Positions 40,093-48,529 of a DNA stretch of 64,000 nt are shown piece after piece; position 1 is the stretch's first letter; each line of letters starts with the position of its first letter. A model generated the notes under the pieces. It worked only from the letters and a program-made list of their open reading frames with translations, ran no database searches and had not been told where the DNA came from. The stretch comes from Bifidobacterium catenulatum subsp. kashiwanohense JCM 15439 = DSM 21854 (GTDB lineage: Bacteria; Actinomycetota; Actinomycetes; Actinomycetales; Bifidobacteriaceae), in NCBI RefSeq assembly GCF_001042615.1, contig NZ_AP012327.1, positions 1,488,001-1,552,000 of the forward strand, read 5' to 3'. Position numbers and translations under genes: made by a program.

Positions 40093-43000
40093 CTAGCAGT
40101 AGAGCTTCATGCCTTGCGGGCTGTCGACGAAGCCGGCCGCATGAAGGATCTGCCGATGCGCATTCCGTTCCTTTAATGACATGCCGTTCATTTCGCTGAA
40201 ACTGATGCTGCCACTGGGCTGTCGTTGCAATGCGTAGGCAAATTCGGCGCAAGCTGGTTTCAATATTGTCTCGTCAGTTACGAAGCTGACGATTTTATGA
40301 CTCTTTGGCACGGCAAACAACACGGGTTCGCCTTGTCTGAGTACGATGATGGAGCCAGATCTACGTGCCGGTTTGAGGTAATCCTGTTCTGGCCAGACGA
40401 TTGCGGAGCCAATAAGATTGGCGGGATCAGTCACATCGAGCGCCGCGCAGGACTGACTATGCCATTGCGTATCGCTACGAAGCGCGTCGATAGTTTCTCG
40501 CTCCGCGAATTGTGCCGCGCCGAAACCTTTCACGAACATGCCTCGGACCAGTGTGCCATGTTCTTCCATTCGTTTGAGTACTGGATAGAGTGATGAAAAT
40601 CCTCCGGCAATCCGTTCCTTATCAACCAAAGGAGCGGCAATCACCCCATATCGATCCAGCAGCGAGTCGATGAGCGCCAACTTACGCTCCTCCACACTTG
40701 CTGCATGCGCCGCATCATCAATGCCGGTATCTCTGTTTTTAGACATGGCAGGCTCGATGACACTGTCTAGCGTTTTATTTGATAGAACGGTTCGCCCATC
40801 ACCACAAGATACAGCGGACCATAATCCACTCAAGCTCAATGGTGTTGGAGGACGCATGGTGACGCGCCTACGTGCGACACGACGAGGTGTGCGAACAGTT
40901 TTGCCTCCGTATAGGAGCGTTCGTACTGGCGTGAACGAGCCGTTCGTCACTTTTCCTTGCCATACCAGTGACCATAGGGCTTCCTCGAACTGTTGCTCAC
41001 CCCATGCGGGGAATATGATTTCACCTGTTTCAGGGTTCACCTGCACTTCGGCATGCTGCTGCCAGATGGTTTTGGCTGCGGCTGAAAGCTGTTGAATGGG
41101 GAACGCTCCACCACCGCTCAATGCTGCTAGCACGGCTTCCGGCATAGTCAATGTTTCATTATTTTTCAGTTCTTCCAATATCGGTTCAGATGGGTTGAGC
41201 AGCAAAGAACCCGCTGGATAGAAGGCGATATCACCAGCTTCTTTGGCACTGGATCCACTCGCTTTCGAGCCGACCCACACCACATCCGATGATGAAATGA
41301 GCTCGTCGAGCATGCTGGGCTGATAGTCACGCACACGCGCCGGGAATACCATGGATTCCCATACCGAAGCGTTCAGGAACACGCCTTCCAACTGTTCGAT
41401 GACACGCATCAGACCATCGACACCTTCGTAGCGTTCACCTCCAACAGGACCGACTCCTTGACGATCAAGCAGAAAAGCCTGATAGACGCTCGGATCGACC
41501 GGTTTAATGGCCTTTCGGGCCCTGGCAAGAGACAACGATCGAATGCGCCGGAAAACATCTTTGTGAAGCCATTGCTGAATAGCGCTCTTTTCGGAAGTCT
41601 CACCTAAATCAGTGAACCTTCCTTTGATGAGTTCGCCTCGAGCATCCAGCTCATCAAGCGCATGCACCGCTTGAGCCGCGTCAATATCAAGTTCGGCAAT
41701 CATCTTGTCAGAGGTGAATGGGCCATGCGTCTTGGCGTATCTTGTTACGCGCCCGTTGATATCTTCTTCGGCAAGATCATTCCAGAATGTTCGTTCGGCA
41801 AGCTCGTCTTCCACCTGTGTAACGGCTTCGGCATCCAACAATGATGCCATATCCGTGCTCCCTAAGAGCCGTTCCAGTACTTCCGGATCCATGGACAGCA
41901 ATTGTGTGCTTCGTTCGGCCTGCGGCACGTCATACTGGTACATCACCGAGCCAACGAAACCAAACAGCATATTCTCCGCGAACGGAGACGGCGTTTCGGT
42001 AACCACTTCCGACAACAGTATCGTCCCAGTATTCAACCCGTTCATAATCGTGCGCAATGCGGGAAGATCGTACACATCCTGCAGACATTCGCGTGCGGTT
42101 TCCAGCAGTAGGGGGAAATTCTTACGGGTACGGGCCGCATTCAACAGTTGTGCGGCCTTCAACCTCTGCTGCCATAGCGGCACACGCTTACCTGGACGAG
42201 TGCGCGGCAGAAAAAGTGATCTGGACGCGCATTCGCGGAATCGGGCCATGTAGAGCACGCTTTCGCCAACCTGTGTCTCAACGATGCGCTGCAATTCGTC
42301 CACGTCGAACAGCAGCAGCTCATGCATCGGCAAACCGCCGTAACCGTCCGGCAATCGCAGAACAATGCCGTCGTCGGCCGCATACACTTGACCATCGAAA
42401 CCAAACCGCTGTTTGATTCGAGTGGTAATAGCCAACGCCCAAGGCTCATGCACGCGCCTACCGTATGGCGAGTGGATGATAATGCGCCAATCCCCACCTT
42501 CATCCTGACAACGTTCCACCACGAAATCACGATCCGAAGGAATCACACCAGTCGCCTCACGTTGTTCGTCAAGCAGTTTGGCAAGATTGCTTATGGCATT
42601 GCGGTCAAGACCATCCCGCTTCAAACGTTGTGTGGCCTCACGGTCGAATCGCACTTCCGATACAGTTTGGACCGTATTCTGATCACCATTCTTTGCTGGT
42701 TCATGTCTGTGCAATCTTTGGCTGAGTTCGCGTGTCAAACGTCCTTGTGCCAATCCGAAACCATAATCGCGTCCGTCCTGGTCCCCATGCCAGAATGGCA
42801 GGCGTGCAGTACGGCCTGGCGCGGGAACCACCACTACCCTGTCCCGTGTGATCTCTTGGATCTGCCAAGTCGAAGTCCCCAAGGTGATGATGTCTCCCAC
42901 ACGGGATTCGTATACCATTTCCTCATCCAGCTCACCTACCCGCCGAGGGCCCGGACCGGAGCCTTCCTCCGGAAGCACCACCGTGTACATGCCACGGTCA

Positions 43001-44742
43001 GGTATGGTACCGCCGCTGGTCACTGCCAAACGTTGCGCTCCTGGACGTGCGGAAATCAGCCCCGCTTCTTCGTTATATTGCAGCGGCGGGCGGAATGCGG
43101 AAAAGTCCTCACTGTTGTATGCGCCTGTCATCATGCCGATAACCGCATCGAACATGGACCGATCGAGATCTCGGAAAGGCGCGGAACGACGCACGCGGTC
43201 GTACCAATCATTCGTAGAAAGATCTTCCATGGCCGAGGCCGCAACAGTCTGCTGTGCGAGCACATCCAGAGGATTGCGGGGCATTCGCAATGGTTCTATA
43301 GCCCCTTCCCGCATACATTCCATGCTGGCTGTTATGCCAATGATCTGCTGTCGGGTTATGGGGAAGAACAACGCATGAGAGACTCCCCCGACATTGTGGT
43401 CGGCACGGCCCACTCGCTGCAATCCCGATGCGATCGACAATGGGGCGGCCACCTGAATCACTAGATCCACAGAGCCCATATCGATGCCGAGTTCCAAGCT
43501 GGAGGTGGCCACCACACAACGCAACTGGCCGCGTTTCAACTGCTCTTCGATCCGTTTGCGCCGATCTTTTGACACGGACCCGTGATGCGCCATGGCAATC
43601 ACATCAACATCGTCATGCGATTCAACCAGCATGGTGGTGGACCCCACCACCGAATCGTAATGCCTGGCAAATTGCTCGTGGCCTTCCGGTGAGCCCAAAT
43701 CACGGTGCTCACTCAAATCGGTCGCCTCCGCGCCCTGTTTCGACTCCGCATACATGTCGTTGAGCCGTGCAGTAAGCTTCTCTGCCAATCCACGCGAGTT
43801 GACGAACACCAATGTGGTTCGGTGCCGCAACACCTCATCGAGAATGGACCGTTCAAGAGCCGGCCATACCGAACCACCTGTAGCGCTGGTGTCAAGCATA
43901 TTGCGCAATGGTTCCGCGGCTCTCAAGTCCATAGCCGGAACAGCGCCGGGGTTCACCACCGTTACCAGTTGCGAACCTCCAAGGAACCGCGCTACTTCCT
44001 CAACGGGATTAACGGTTGCCGATAACCCTATGCGCTGCACTGGATGTCCGATCATATCGTCAAGGCGTTCAAGACTTAATGCGAGATGCGCGCCTCGCTT
44101 CGAACCCGCGACCGCATGCACCTCATCGACGATCACCGTCTCCACATCCGTCAATATGCTGCTCGCTTTGGAAGTAAGCAGCAGGAATAATGATTCCGGC
44201 GTGGTGACGAGAATATCCGGCGGATGGCTGACGATTTTTCGACGTTGTTCAGGCGTAGAATCACCGCTGCGCATAGCCACTTCAACATCGGGGACGGGCA
44301 GTCCCATCGCCTCGCACTGTTGAGCAATTCCCCGCAATGGCAATTCAAGATTCTTCGTCACATCGACGCCGAGCGCCTTCAATGGCGAAATATACAGCAC
44401 TTTGACGTTACGCTTCGTTTTCTTGTGGGAACCTTTCTTCACAGTTCTTCGTTCCGCATGGCTCTCGGTTGCCGCGGTTTCGCCATGAAGGTCCACTCCT
44501 GCGGAACGCGCTCCGCCCGCCATAAGCCGGTCAAGAGCCGAAAGGAACGCACAGAGGGTTTTACCCGACCCAGTGGGCGCCACAACGAGCACGTTCTCGC
44601 CGGAATGGATGGCCGGCCACGCCTGCTGCTGGGCTTCGGTGGGCCGGTTGAACGCATGTTTGAACCATGCTTTGGTCGGTTCCGAGAACAAGTTCAAACA
44701 TTCGTACATACGTTCGATTATCGCATTACCGTAAGACGTCAC
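40093..44742 (-). CDS. lhr: Lhr-type ATP-dependent DNA helicase
   Basis: 1549 residues, the full length of long Lhr proteins. GTG 44742 overlaps the stop of the small HTH gene. SF2 motifs: FNRPTEAQQQAWPAI (Q-like), VVAPTGSGKTLCAFL (I), VIVDEVHAVAGSKRGAHL (II, DEVH), LSATVNP (III) and VGRADHNVGG (VI). The Lhr core winged-helix region and the long C-terminal domain follow. In mycobacteria Lhr is a 3'-5' DNA-dependent ATPase induced by DNA damage and linked to repair. It is convergent with parC. Confidence 0.93.
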   Translation of the reverse strand: MTSYGNAIIERMYECLNLFSEPTKAWFKHAFNRPTEAQQQAWPAIHSGENVLVVAPTGSGKTLCAFLSALDRLMAGGARSAGVDLHGETAATESHAERRTVKKGSHKKTKRNVKVLYISPLKALGVDVTKNLELPLRGIAQQCEAMGLPVPDVEVAMRSGDSTPEQRRKIVSHPPDILVTTPESLFLLLTSKASSILTDVETVIVDEVHAVAGSKRGAHLALSLERLDDMIGHPVQRIGLSATVNPVEEVARFLGGSQLVTVVNPGAVPAMDLRAAEPLRNMLDTSATGGSVWPALERSILDEVLRHRTTLVFVNSRGLAEKLTARLNDMYAESKQGAEATDLSEHRDLGSPEGHEQFARHYDSVVGSTTMLVESHDDVDVIAMAHHGSVSKDRRKRIEEQLKRGQLRCVVATSSLELGIDMGSVDLVIQVAAPLSIASGLQRVGRADHNVGGVSHALFFPITRQQIIGITASMECMREGAIEPLRMPRNPLDVLAQQTVAASAMEDLSTNDWYDRVRRSAPFRDLDRSMFDAVIGMMTGAYNSEDFSAFRPPLQYNEEAGLISARPGAQRLAVTSGGTIPDRGMYTVVLPEEGSGPGPRRVGELDEEMVYESRVGDIITLGTSTWQIQEITRDRVVVVPAPGRTARLPFWHGDQDGRDYGFGLAQGRLTRELSQRLHRHEPAKNGDQNTVQTVSEVRFDREATQRLKRDGLDRNAISNLAKLLDEQREATGVIPSDRDFVVERCQDEGGDWRIIIHSPYGRRVHEPWALAITTRIKQRFGFDGQVYAADDGIVLRLPDGYGGLPMHELLLFDVDELQRIVETQVGESVLYMARFRECASRSLFLPRTRPGKRVPLWQQRLKAAQLLNAARTRKNFPLLLETARECLQDVYDLPALRTIMNGLNTGTILLSEVVTETPSPFAENMLFGFVGSVMYQYDVPQAERSTQLLSMDPEVLERLLGSTDMASLLDAEAVTQVEDELAERTFWNDLAEEDINGRVTRYAKTHGPFTSDKMIAELDIDAAQAVHALDELDARGELIKGRFTDLGETSEKSAIQQWLHKDVFRRIRSLSLARARKAIKPVDPSVYQAFLLDRQGVGPVGGERYEGVDGLMRVIEQLEGVFLNASVWESMVFPARVRDYQPSMLDELISSSDVVWVGSKASGSSAKEAGDIAFYPAGSLLLNPSEPILEELKNNETLTMPEAVLAALSGGGAFPIQQLSAAAKTIWQQHAEVQVNPETGEIIFPAWGEQQFEEALWSLVWQGKVTNGSFTPVRTLLYGGKTVRTPRRVARRRVTMRPPTPLSLSGLWSAVSCGDGRTVLSNKTLDSVIEPAMSKNRDTGIDDAAHAASVEERKLALIDSLLDRYGVIAAPLVDKERIAGGFSSLYPVLKRMEEHGTLVRGMFVKGFGAAQFAERETIDALRSDTQWHSQSCAALDVTDPANLIGSAIVWPEQDYLKPARRSGSIIVLRQGEPVLFAVPKSHKIVSFVTDETILKPACAEFAYALQRQPSGSISFSEMNGMSLKERNAHRQILHAAGFVDSPQGMKLYC

Positions 44743-44954
44743 TCGTCTTCGCCGTCAACCCATTCGAGCACTTCTCCCGGCTGACAATGCAATGTCTCGC
44801 ATATGGCATCAAGCGTGGAAAACCGTATCGCCTTGGCCCGTCCGTTCTTCAACACCGAAACATTGACCGGCGTTATGCCTATAGCCTCCGCCAGTTCACT
44901 GACGCTCATTTTTCTTTTGGCGAGCATCACGTCAAGATTCACACGAATTGCCAT
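44739..44954 (-). CDS. Cro/XRE-type small HTH regulator
   Basis: 71 residues. Almost the whole protein is one helix-turn-helix: VNLDVMLAKRKMSVSELAEAIGITPVNVSVLKNGRAKAIRFSTLDAICETL, then an acidic tail. It matches the HTH_26/YdaS-like group that is often paired with a DUF2975 membrane protein, as here, one base downstream of that gene. It probably represses its own operon through the TATCGAT repeats at 45.5 kb. Its stop overlaps the lhr start (GTGA). Confidence 0.85.
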   Translation of the reverse strand: MAIRVNLDVMLAKRKMSVSELAEAIGITPVNVSVLKNGRAKAIRFSTLDAICETLHCQPGEVLEWVDGEDE

Positions 44955-44955
44955 A

Positions 44956-45489
44956 TCAAATCACCACCGCCAGTTCGTCACGCTGTTCGATGGCCTGCAT
45001 CAACAGCGAGCGCATCACCACCATCAACAGTTCGAACGCCGCGATCAGCAGAAGCGTTGCCACACCAACCGCCAGCACGATGTATGGAAATATTTGCTCG
45101 TCGACCCCTATCGCGGCCATCAGAAAGCGCGAAGGTGACAACCAGATTTGGCCAATCATCACAGCGAGCACCAGCATGCCTTCAATCCCCGCATATATGA
45201 GAATGTGATTCACCCAACACATGGCTTTGCCGGAAAAGACATCACGTCTTTCAACCAAGGTCAGCAATCTCCACAACGGTATCAACGCGAACTCGAAGCA
45301 GGCAACAATCAGCACTGCGGCAACCGCATACAGCCAATGCATCGAGTCAGCGCCGGCATACCTGGAAGCAACGCCAGCGGATGCCGCAATCGCACTGACC
45401 TGCAGTCCGAGGCAACATATTGCAATTATCACAATCAGCACACGCAATACACCAATCACCATGGAACGTTTCGCAGCGGAATTCGACAT
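44956..45489 (-). CDS. DUF2975 four-helix membrane protein
   Basis: 177 residues from ATG 45489 (SD GAAGGAGACG). It has four TM helices with a conserved loop (LIPLWRLLTLVERRDVFSGKAMCWVN) between the second and third, the DUF2975 pattern. It is followed directly by a YdaS-type HTH gene. Such pairs are common in Gram-positive genomes and are thought to sense something at the membrane, but the ligand is unknown. Confidence 0.8.
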   Translation of the reverse strand: MSNSAAKRSMVIGVLRVLIVIIAICCLGLQVSAIAASAGVASRYAGADSMHWLYAVAAVLIVACFEFALIPLWRLLTLVERRDVFSGKAMCWVNHILIYAGIEGMLVLAVMIGQIWLSPSRFLMAAIGVDEQIFPYIVLAVGVATLLLIAAFELLMVVMRSLLMQAIEQRDELAVVI

Positions 45490-45521
45490 GATATTCGTCT
45501 CCTTCAATCCAATAAACCTGA

Positions 45522-45605
45522 ATATCGATAATATTCTATCGATATTCGATATGCAAATCTTGTGAAAGTATGTTAGTCGATATCTTTCTATCGTTTTTCG
45601 ATATG
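45522..45605. promoter_or_regulatory. TATCGATA-type operator array between divergent genes
   Basis: At least six TCGATA or TATCGA half-sites occur in 84 bases: ATATCGATA, CTATCGATATTCGATAT, GTCGATATC, CTATCG and TTCGATATG. The region is AT-rich and lies between the DUF2975-HTH operon and the DUF4173 gene. It is a likely autoregulatory operator of the HTH protein controlling both directions. Confidence 0.6.
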
Positions 45606-45643
45606 TACGATGACGTCCAACACACTCAAGGAAGGAATTTGTT

Positions 45644-47131
45644 ATGACGGAATCAGCCAGCACTTCCCCATCACACGCTCAACAAGCTCAACAATCATCG
45701 CCATTGCGAGAAATGCGAGAGACCCAAGAAACACCAAGCGCACAAGAAAACCAACCAACACAAGAACCATCCGCACATCAGGAGGAACAGCCTTTGGCAA
45801 AACCTAAAATCACGCGGGAAGAAATAGCGAAACATCCCCTCGACAAACGCGCGGTCATCACCATTAGCGCTGCATTTCTCATCACTTTCGCATTCGACCG
45901 GCTGATCTGCAGCATGCCTCCGACATGGCTTATCGGATATGAGCTGCCGGTTTTCTGGATCATCTGTGCGCTTACCGTAACCGCGCTGCACTGGAAAACC
46001 GCACGAAAACAAGTTCTTGTTTGGCTTGTTTTGGGAAGCATCGTCGCCATTGGTGTGTGGAATATGCTCGCTCGCTCGACCTCGTGCTATTCGAGAAACG
46101 ACGAATACGCGCTCACCACGCAATTCGTTCAACCGGCGTTGCTTATGCTGCACTGTCAGCTGGTCAACGGGCGTTACGATGTTCGCCGTCCACTTCAAGT
46201 TGTTTGGAATTGGTTTACCGGCTGGTTGCAGCAGCCGTTTATTCACATTCGCGATTTTGCGGAACCATTTTCCGTCATATTCGCAAGATTCGCAGTCGCG
46301 TCGAAACAACGTTCAAAAGTGCGCGAAATCGGCATCGCGCTGCTGATTTCCATTCCATTGCTTTTGACGATCATACCGTTGCTTGTTGGCGCCGATCAAA
46401 TAGTCCAATATGAGGTGTTGAACGTTTTTCGTAATTTCAATCCGATGGCGCTCACTCTTCACATCATGTTCATCGTATTGCCATGGCCATTGCTGTTCTC
46501 CTTGCTTATCAGTCTCGACACCGAGCCCGCTTCCACGCCGCCGGAGCAACGCTTCTCCCTCAGTTCAGTAACAGCGTTCGTGGTACTGGCCGTGACCCTG
46601 ATGGTGTACGCACTGTTCTGCACCGTGCAAGTCCGGTTCCTATTCGCGGGATTGCTCACTGACGGTTCAATCGCACTGCCAGACGGATTGACCTATAGCG
46701 AATACGCACGCAGCGGATTCTTTCAACTGCTGGCAATCACGGCCATTAATGTGACCCTGTTCGGCTTGGCGATCGCTCTCGCGCCACGCACACGCACGAT
46801 CAATATCACATTGGCCGCATTGCTGGCGTTAACCGCCGTTATTCTGGCTTCAGCGGCACTTCGACTGGGGCTGTACATCAACGCATACGGTTTGACTTGG
46901 CTACGCTACCTTTCGGCATCATTCATCGCCTTGCTTGCCACTGTGATCCTGCTATGTCTTATTCGTTTGAAAACACAACGACTGCCATTGGCCGTGACCG
47001 TGGCCGTACTGCTTATCGTATGGTATGTTGCACTCGGTTTTAGTAACCCTAACCGTATATGCGAAATCTACAATGCTGCTCATGGCATCGCAGACGCAGT
47101 GGCGGCAACGCCCTACCAGCCGATGGTCTGA
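45644..47131 (+). CDS. DUF4173 polytopic membrane protein
   Basis: 495 residues from ATG 45644 (SD AAGGAA). After a Gln/Glu/Pro-rich cytoplasmic start of about 60 residues there are about eleven TM helices. TYSEYARSGFFQLLAITAINV is the family signature of DUF4173. Its function is unknown. It shares the intergenic operator region with the DUF2975-HTH operon, so the three genes may form one regulated unit. Its last 19 bases overlap the convergent MFS gene. Confidence 0.8.
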   Translation: MTESASTSPSHAQQAQQSSPLREMRETQETPSAQENQPTQEPSAHQEEQPLAKPKITREEIAKHPLDKRAVITISAAFLITFAFDRLICSMPPTWLIGYELPVFWIICALTVTALHWKTARKQVLVWLVLGSIVAIGVWNMLARSTSCYSRNDEYALTTQFVQPALLMLHCQLVNGRYDVRRPLQVVWNWFTGWLQQPFIHIRDFAEPFSVIFARFAVASKQRSKVREIGIALLISIPLLLTIIPLLVGADQIVQYEVLNVFRNFNPMALTLHIMFIVLPWPLLFSLLISLDTEPASTPPEQRFSLSSVTAFVVLAVTLMVYALFCTVQVRFLFAGLLTDGSIALPDGLTYSEYARSGFFQLLAITAINVTLFGLAIALAPRTRTINITLAALLALTAVILASAALRLGLYINAYGLTWLRYLSASFIALLATVILLCLIRLKTQRLPLAVTVAVLLIVWYVALGFSNPNRICEIYNAAHGIADAVAATPYQPMV

Positions 47132-48321
47132 CCACCGCACTTTTTACGCAGGCTCTCGTGCATGATCACCATAAGCACCAGAAAAACCAACATGTACAGA
47201 GGGAACCACAGCACGCTGATATGCTGTGCGATCAGGCCGAATACCGGCGGCATGCACATCGAGCCGACGTATGCGCATGCCATCTGCATGCCGACGATCG
47301 CCTGCGATTTGTCTTCGCCGAAATATGCCGGCGTGGAATGAATGACGCACGGATAAATCGGAGCGCAGCCGAGACCGATGATCATCAGCCCCACAATAGT
47401 GCCGATATTGTACGGCAGCGGCAACAACATGCTAACGATACCGGTCAGCACGAGCGCTTGGCCTAGGCGAATCATAGTCGGATCGTTGAACTTCATGGTC
47501 AGAAAGCCACTCGCCAAGCGGCCTATGGTGATGCCGATGCAGAACAGACTGGCCCACATGGCGGCTGTGGTCTTGTCAATGCCTTTGCCGAGCACCATGT
47601 AGCTACTACCCCACAGCATGGCCGTGGATTCCAACGCACAGTAGCAGAAGAACATCACCAGGATTTCTTTGGCACCGCGAATGGCAAGCACGCCTCGTAC
47701 ACCAAGCGGTTTGTGAGTTTCATCATTGGCCGTTCCATCGGATTCGCCGGAAACTTCGCCCGTCTTTGCCTCGGAGCGCTTCTTCCACAGCGGCAGGCTG
47801 AAAATAAGAACGGCGGTGAGCGCAACCTGCAGTATGGAGATGTAACGGTAGCCCCACGGCCAGCCTTGACCCGCCCCCAAGGCGAATCCCATGACGTATG
47901 GGCCGGTCAATGCGCCGATGCCCCACATGGCGTGCAGCCAGCTCATATGACGGCTCTCGTAGTAAATGGCCACATAATTGTTGAGGGCCGCGTCAACTCC
48001 GCCCGCTCCCAAGCCGTACGGGATGGCAAGCAGAATCAGCACCCAATAGTTCGGAGCCACCGAAAAGCCAAACAACGCCAACGCCGTCAATGCCACGGAA
48101 ACCACGGTGACTTTGCCCGCTCCAAAATGCAAGGTCATACGGTCGGAAAGCAGCGCAGAGACAATGGTTCCAGCAGAAATCGTCATGGAAATGCCGCCAG
48201 CCCAAGAGATGGGTGCACCCAAATCGACACTCATCGTCGGCCATGCGGCACCCAACACAGCATCCGGCAAACCAAGACTGATGAACGCCACATAGATTAC
48301 GGCAAGCAAAAGATTGACCAC
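47113..48321 (-). CDS. MFS transporter
   Basis: 402 residues with twelve predicted TM helices and a central loop after TM6 (LWKKRSEAKTGEVSGESDGTAND). There are MFS-type signatures after TM2 (SDRMTLHFGAGKVTVVS) and in TM8-9 (GRLASGFLTMKFND). It resembles the fucose-permease-like branch of MFS proteins, but the substrate is not predictable from sequence. It runs alone between a membrane gene and parE, and ends in a short convergent overlap. Confidence 0.85.
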   Translation of the reverse strand: MVNLLLAVIYVAFISLGLPDAVLGAAWPTMSVDLGAPISWAGGISMTISAGTIVSALLSDRMTLHFGAGKVTVVSVALTALALFGFSVAPNYWVLILLAIPYGLGAGGVDAALNNYVAIYYESRHMSWLHAMWGIGALTGPYVMGFALGAGQGWPWGYRYISILQVALTAVLIFSLPLWKKRSEAKTGEVSGESDGTANDETHKPLGVRGVLAIRGAKEILVMFFCYCALESTAMLWGSSYMVLGKGIDKTTAAMWASLFCIGITIGRLASGFLTMKFNDPTMIRLGQALVLTGIVSMLLPLPYNIGTIVGLMIIGLGCAPIYPCVIHSTPAYFGEDKSQAIVGMQMACAYVGSMCMPPVFGLIAQHISVLWFPLYMLVFLVLMVIMHESLRKKCGGQTIGW

Positions 48322-48476
48322 GCCCCACTCCCTCTTGACTGATAGCTGCAGAAGACAATATCAGTCGTCATTGTAAACATATCTATCTACCGATCGGTAA
48401 CTGCTCAATTGCACCATTTACCGCAGAATCTTCAATCCCTATCTCGCGAAACCATATACCGTCTTCGCTAAGAAAA

Positions 48477-48511
48477 CGCCCTCCGCAACGTCTTTGACGC
48501 AACGGAAGGCG
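48477..48511 (-). terminator. parE terminator
   Basis: On the minus strand CGCCTTCCG...GCGTC and GACG...CGGAGGGCG fold with a small internal loop, followed by TTTTCTTAG. It begins 19 bases past the parE stop. Confidence 0.75.
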
Positions 48512-48529
48512 AACCATCGAAAACACCGA

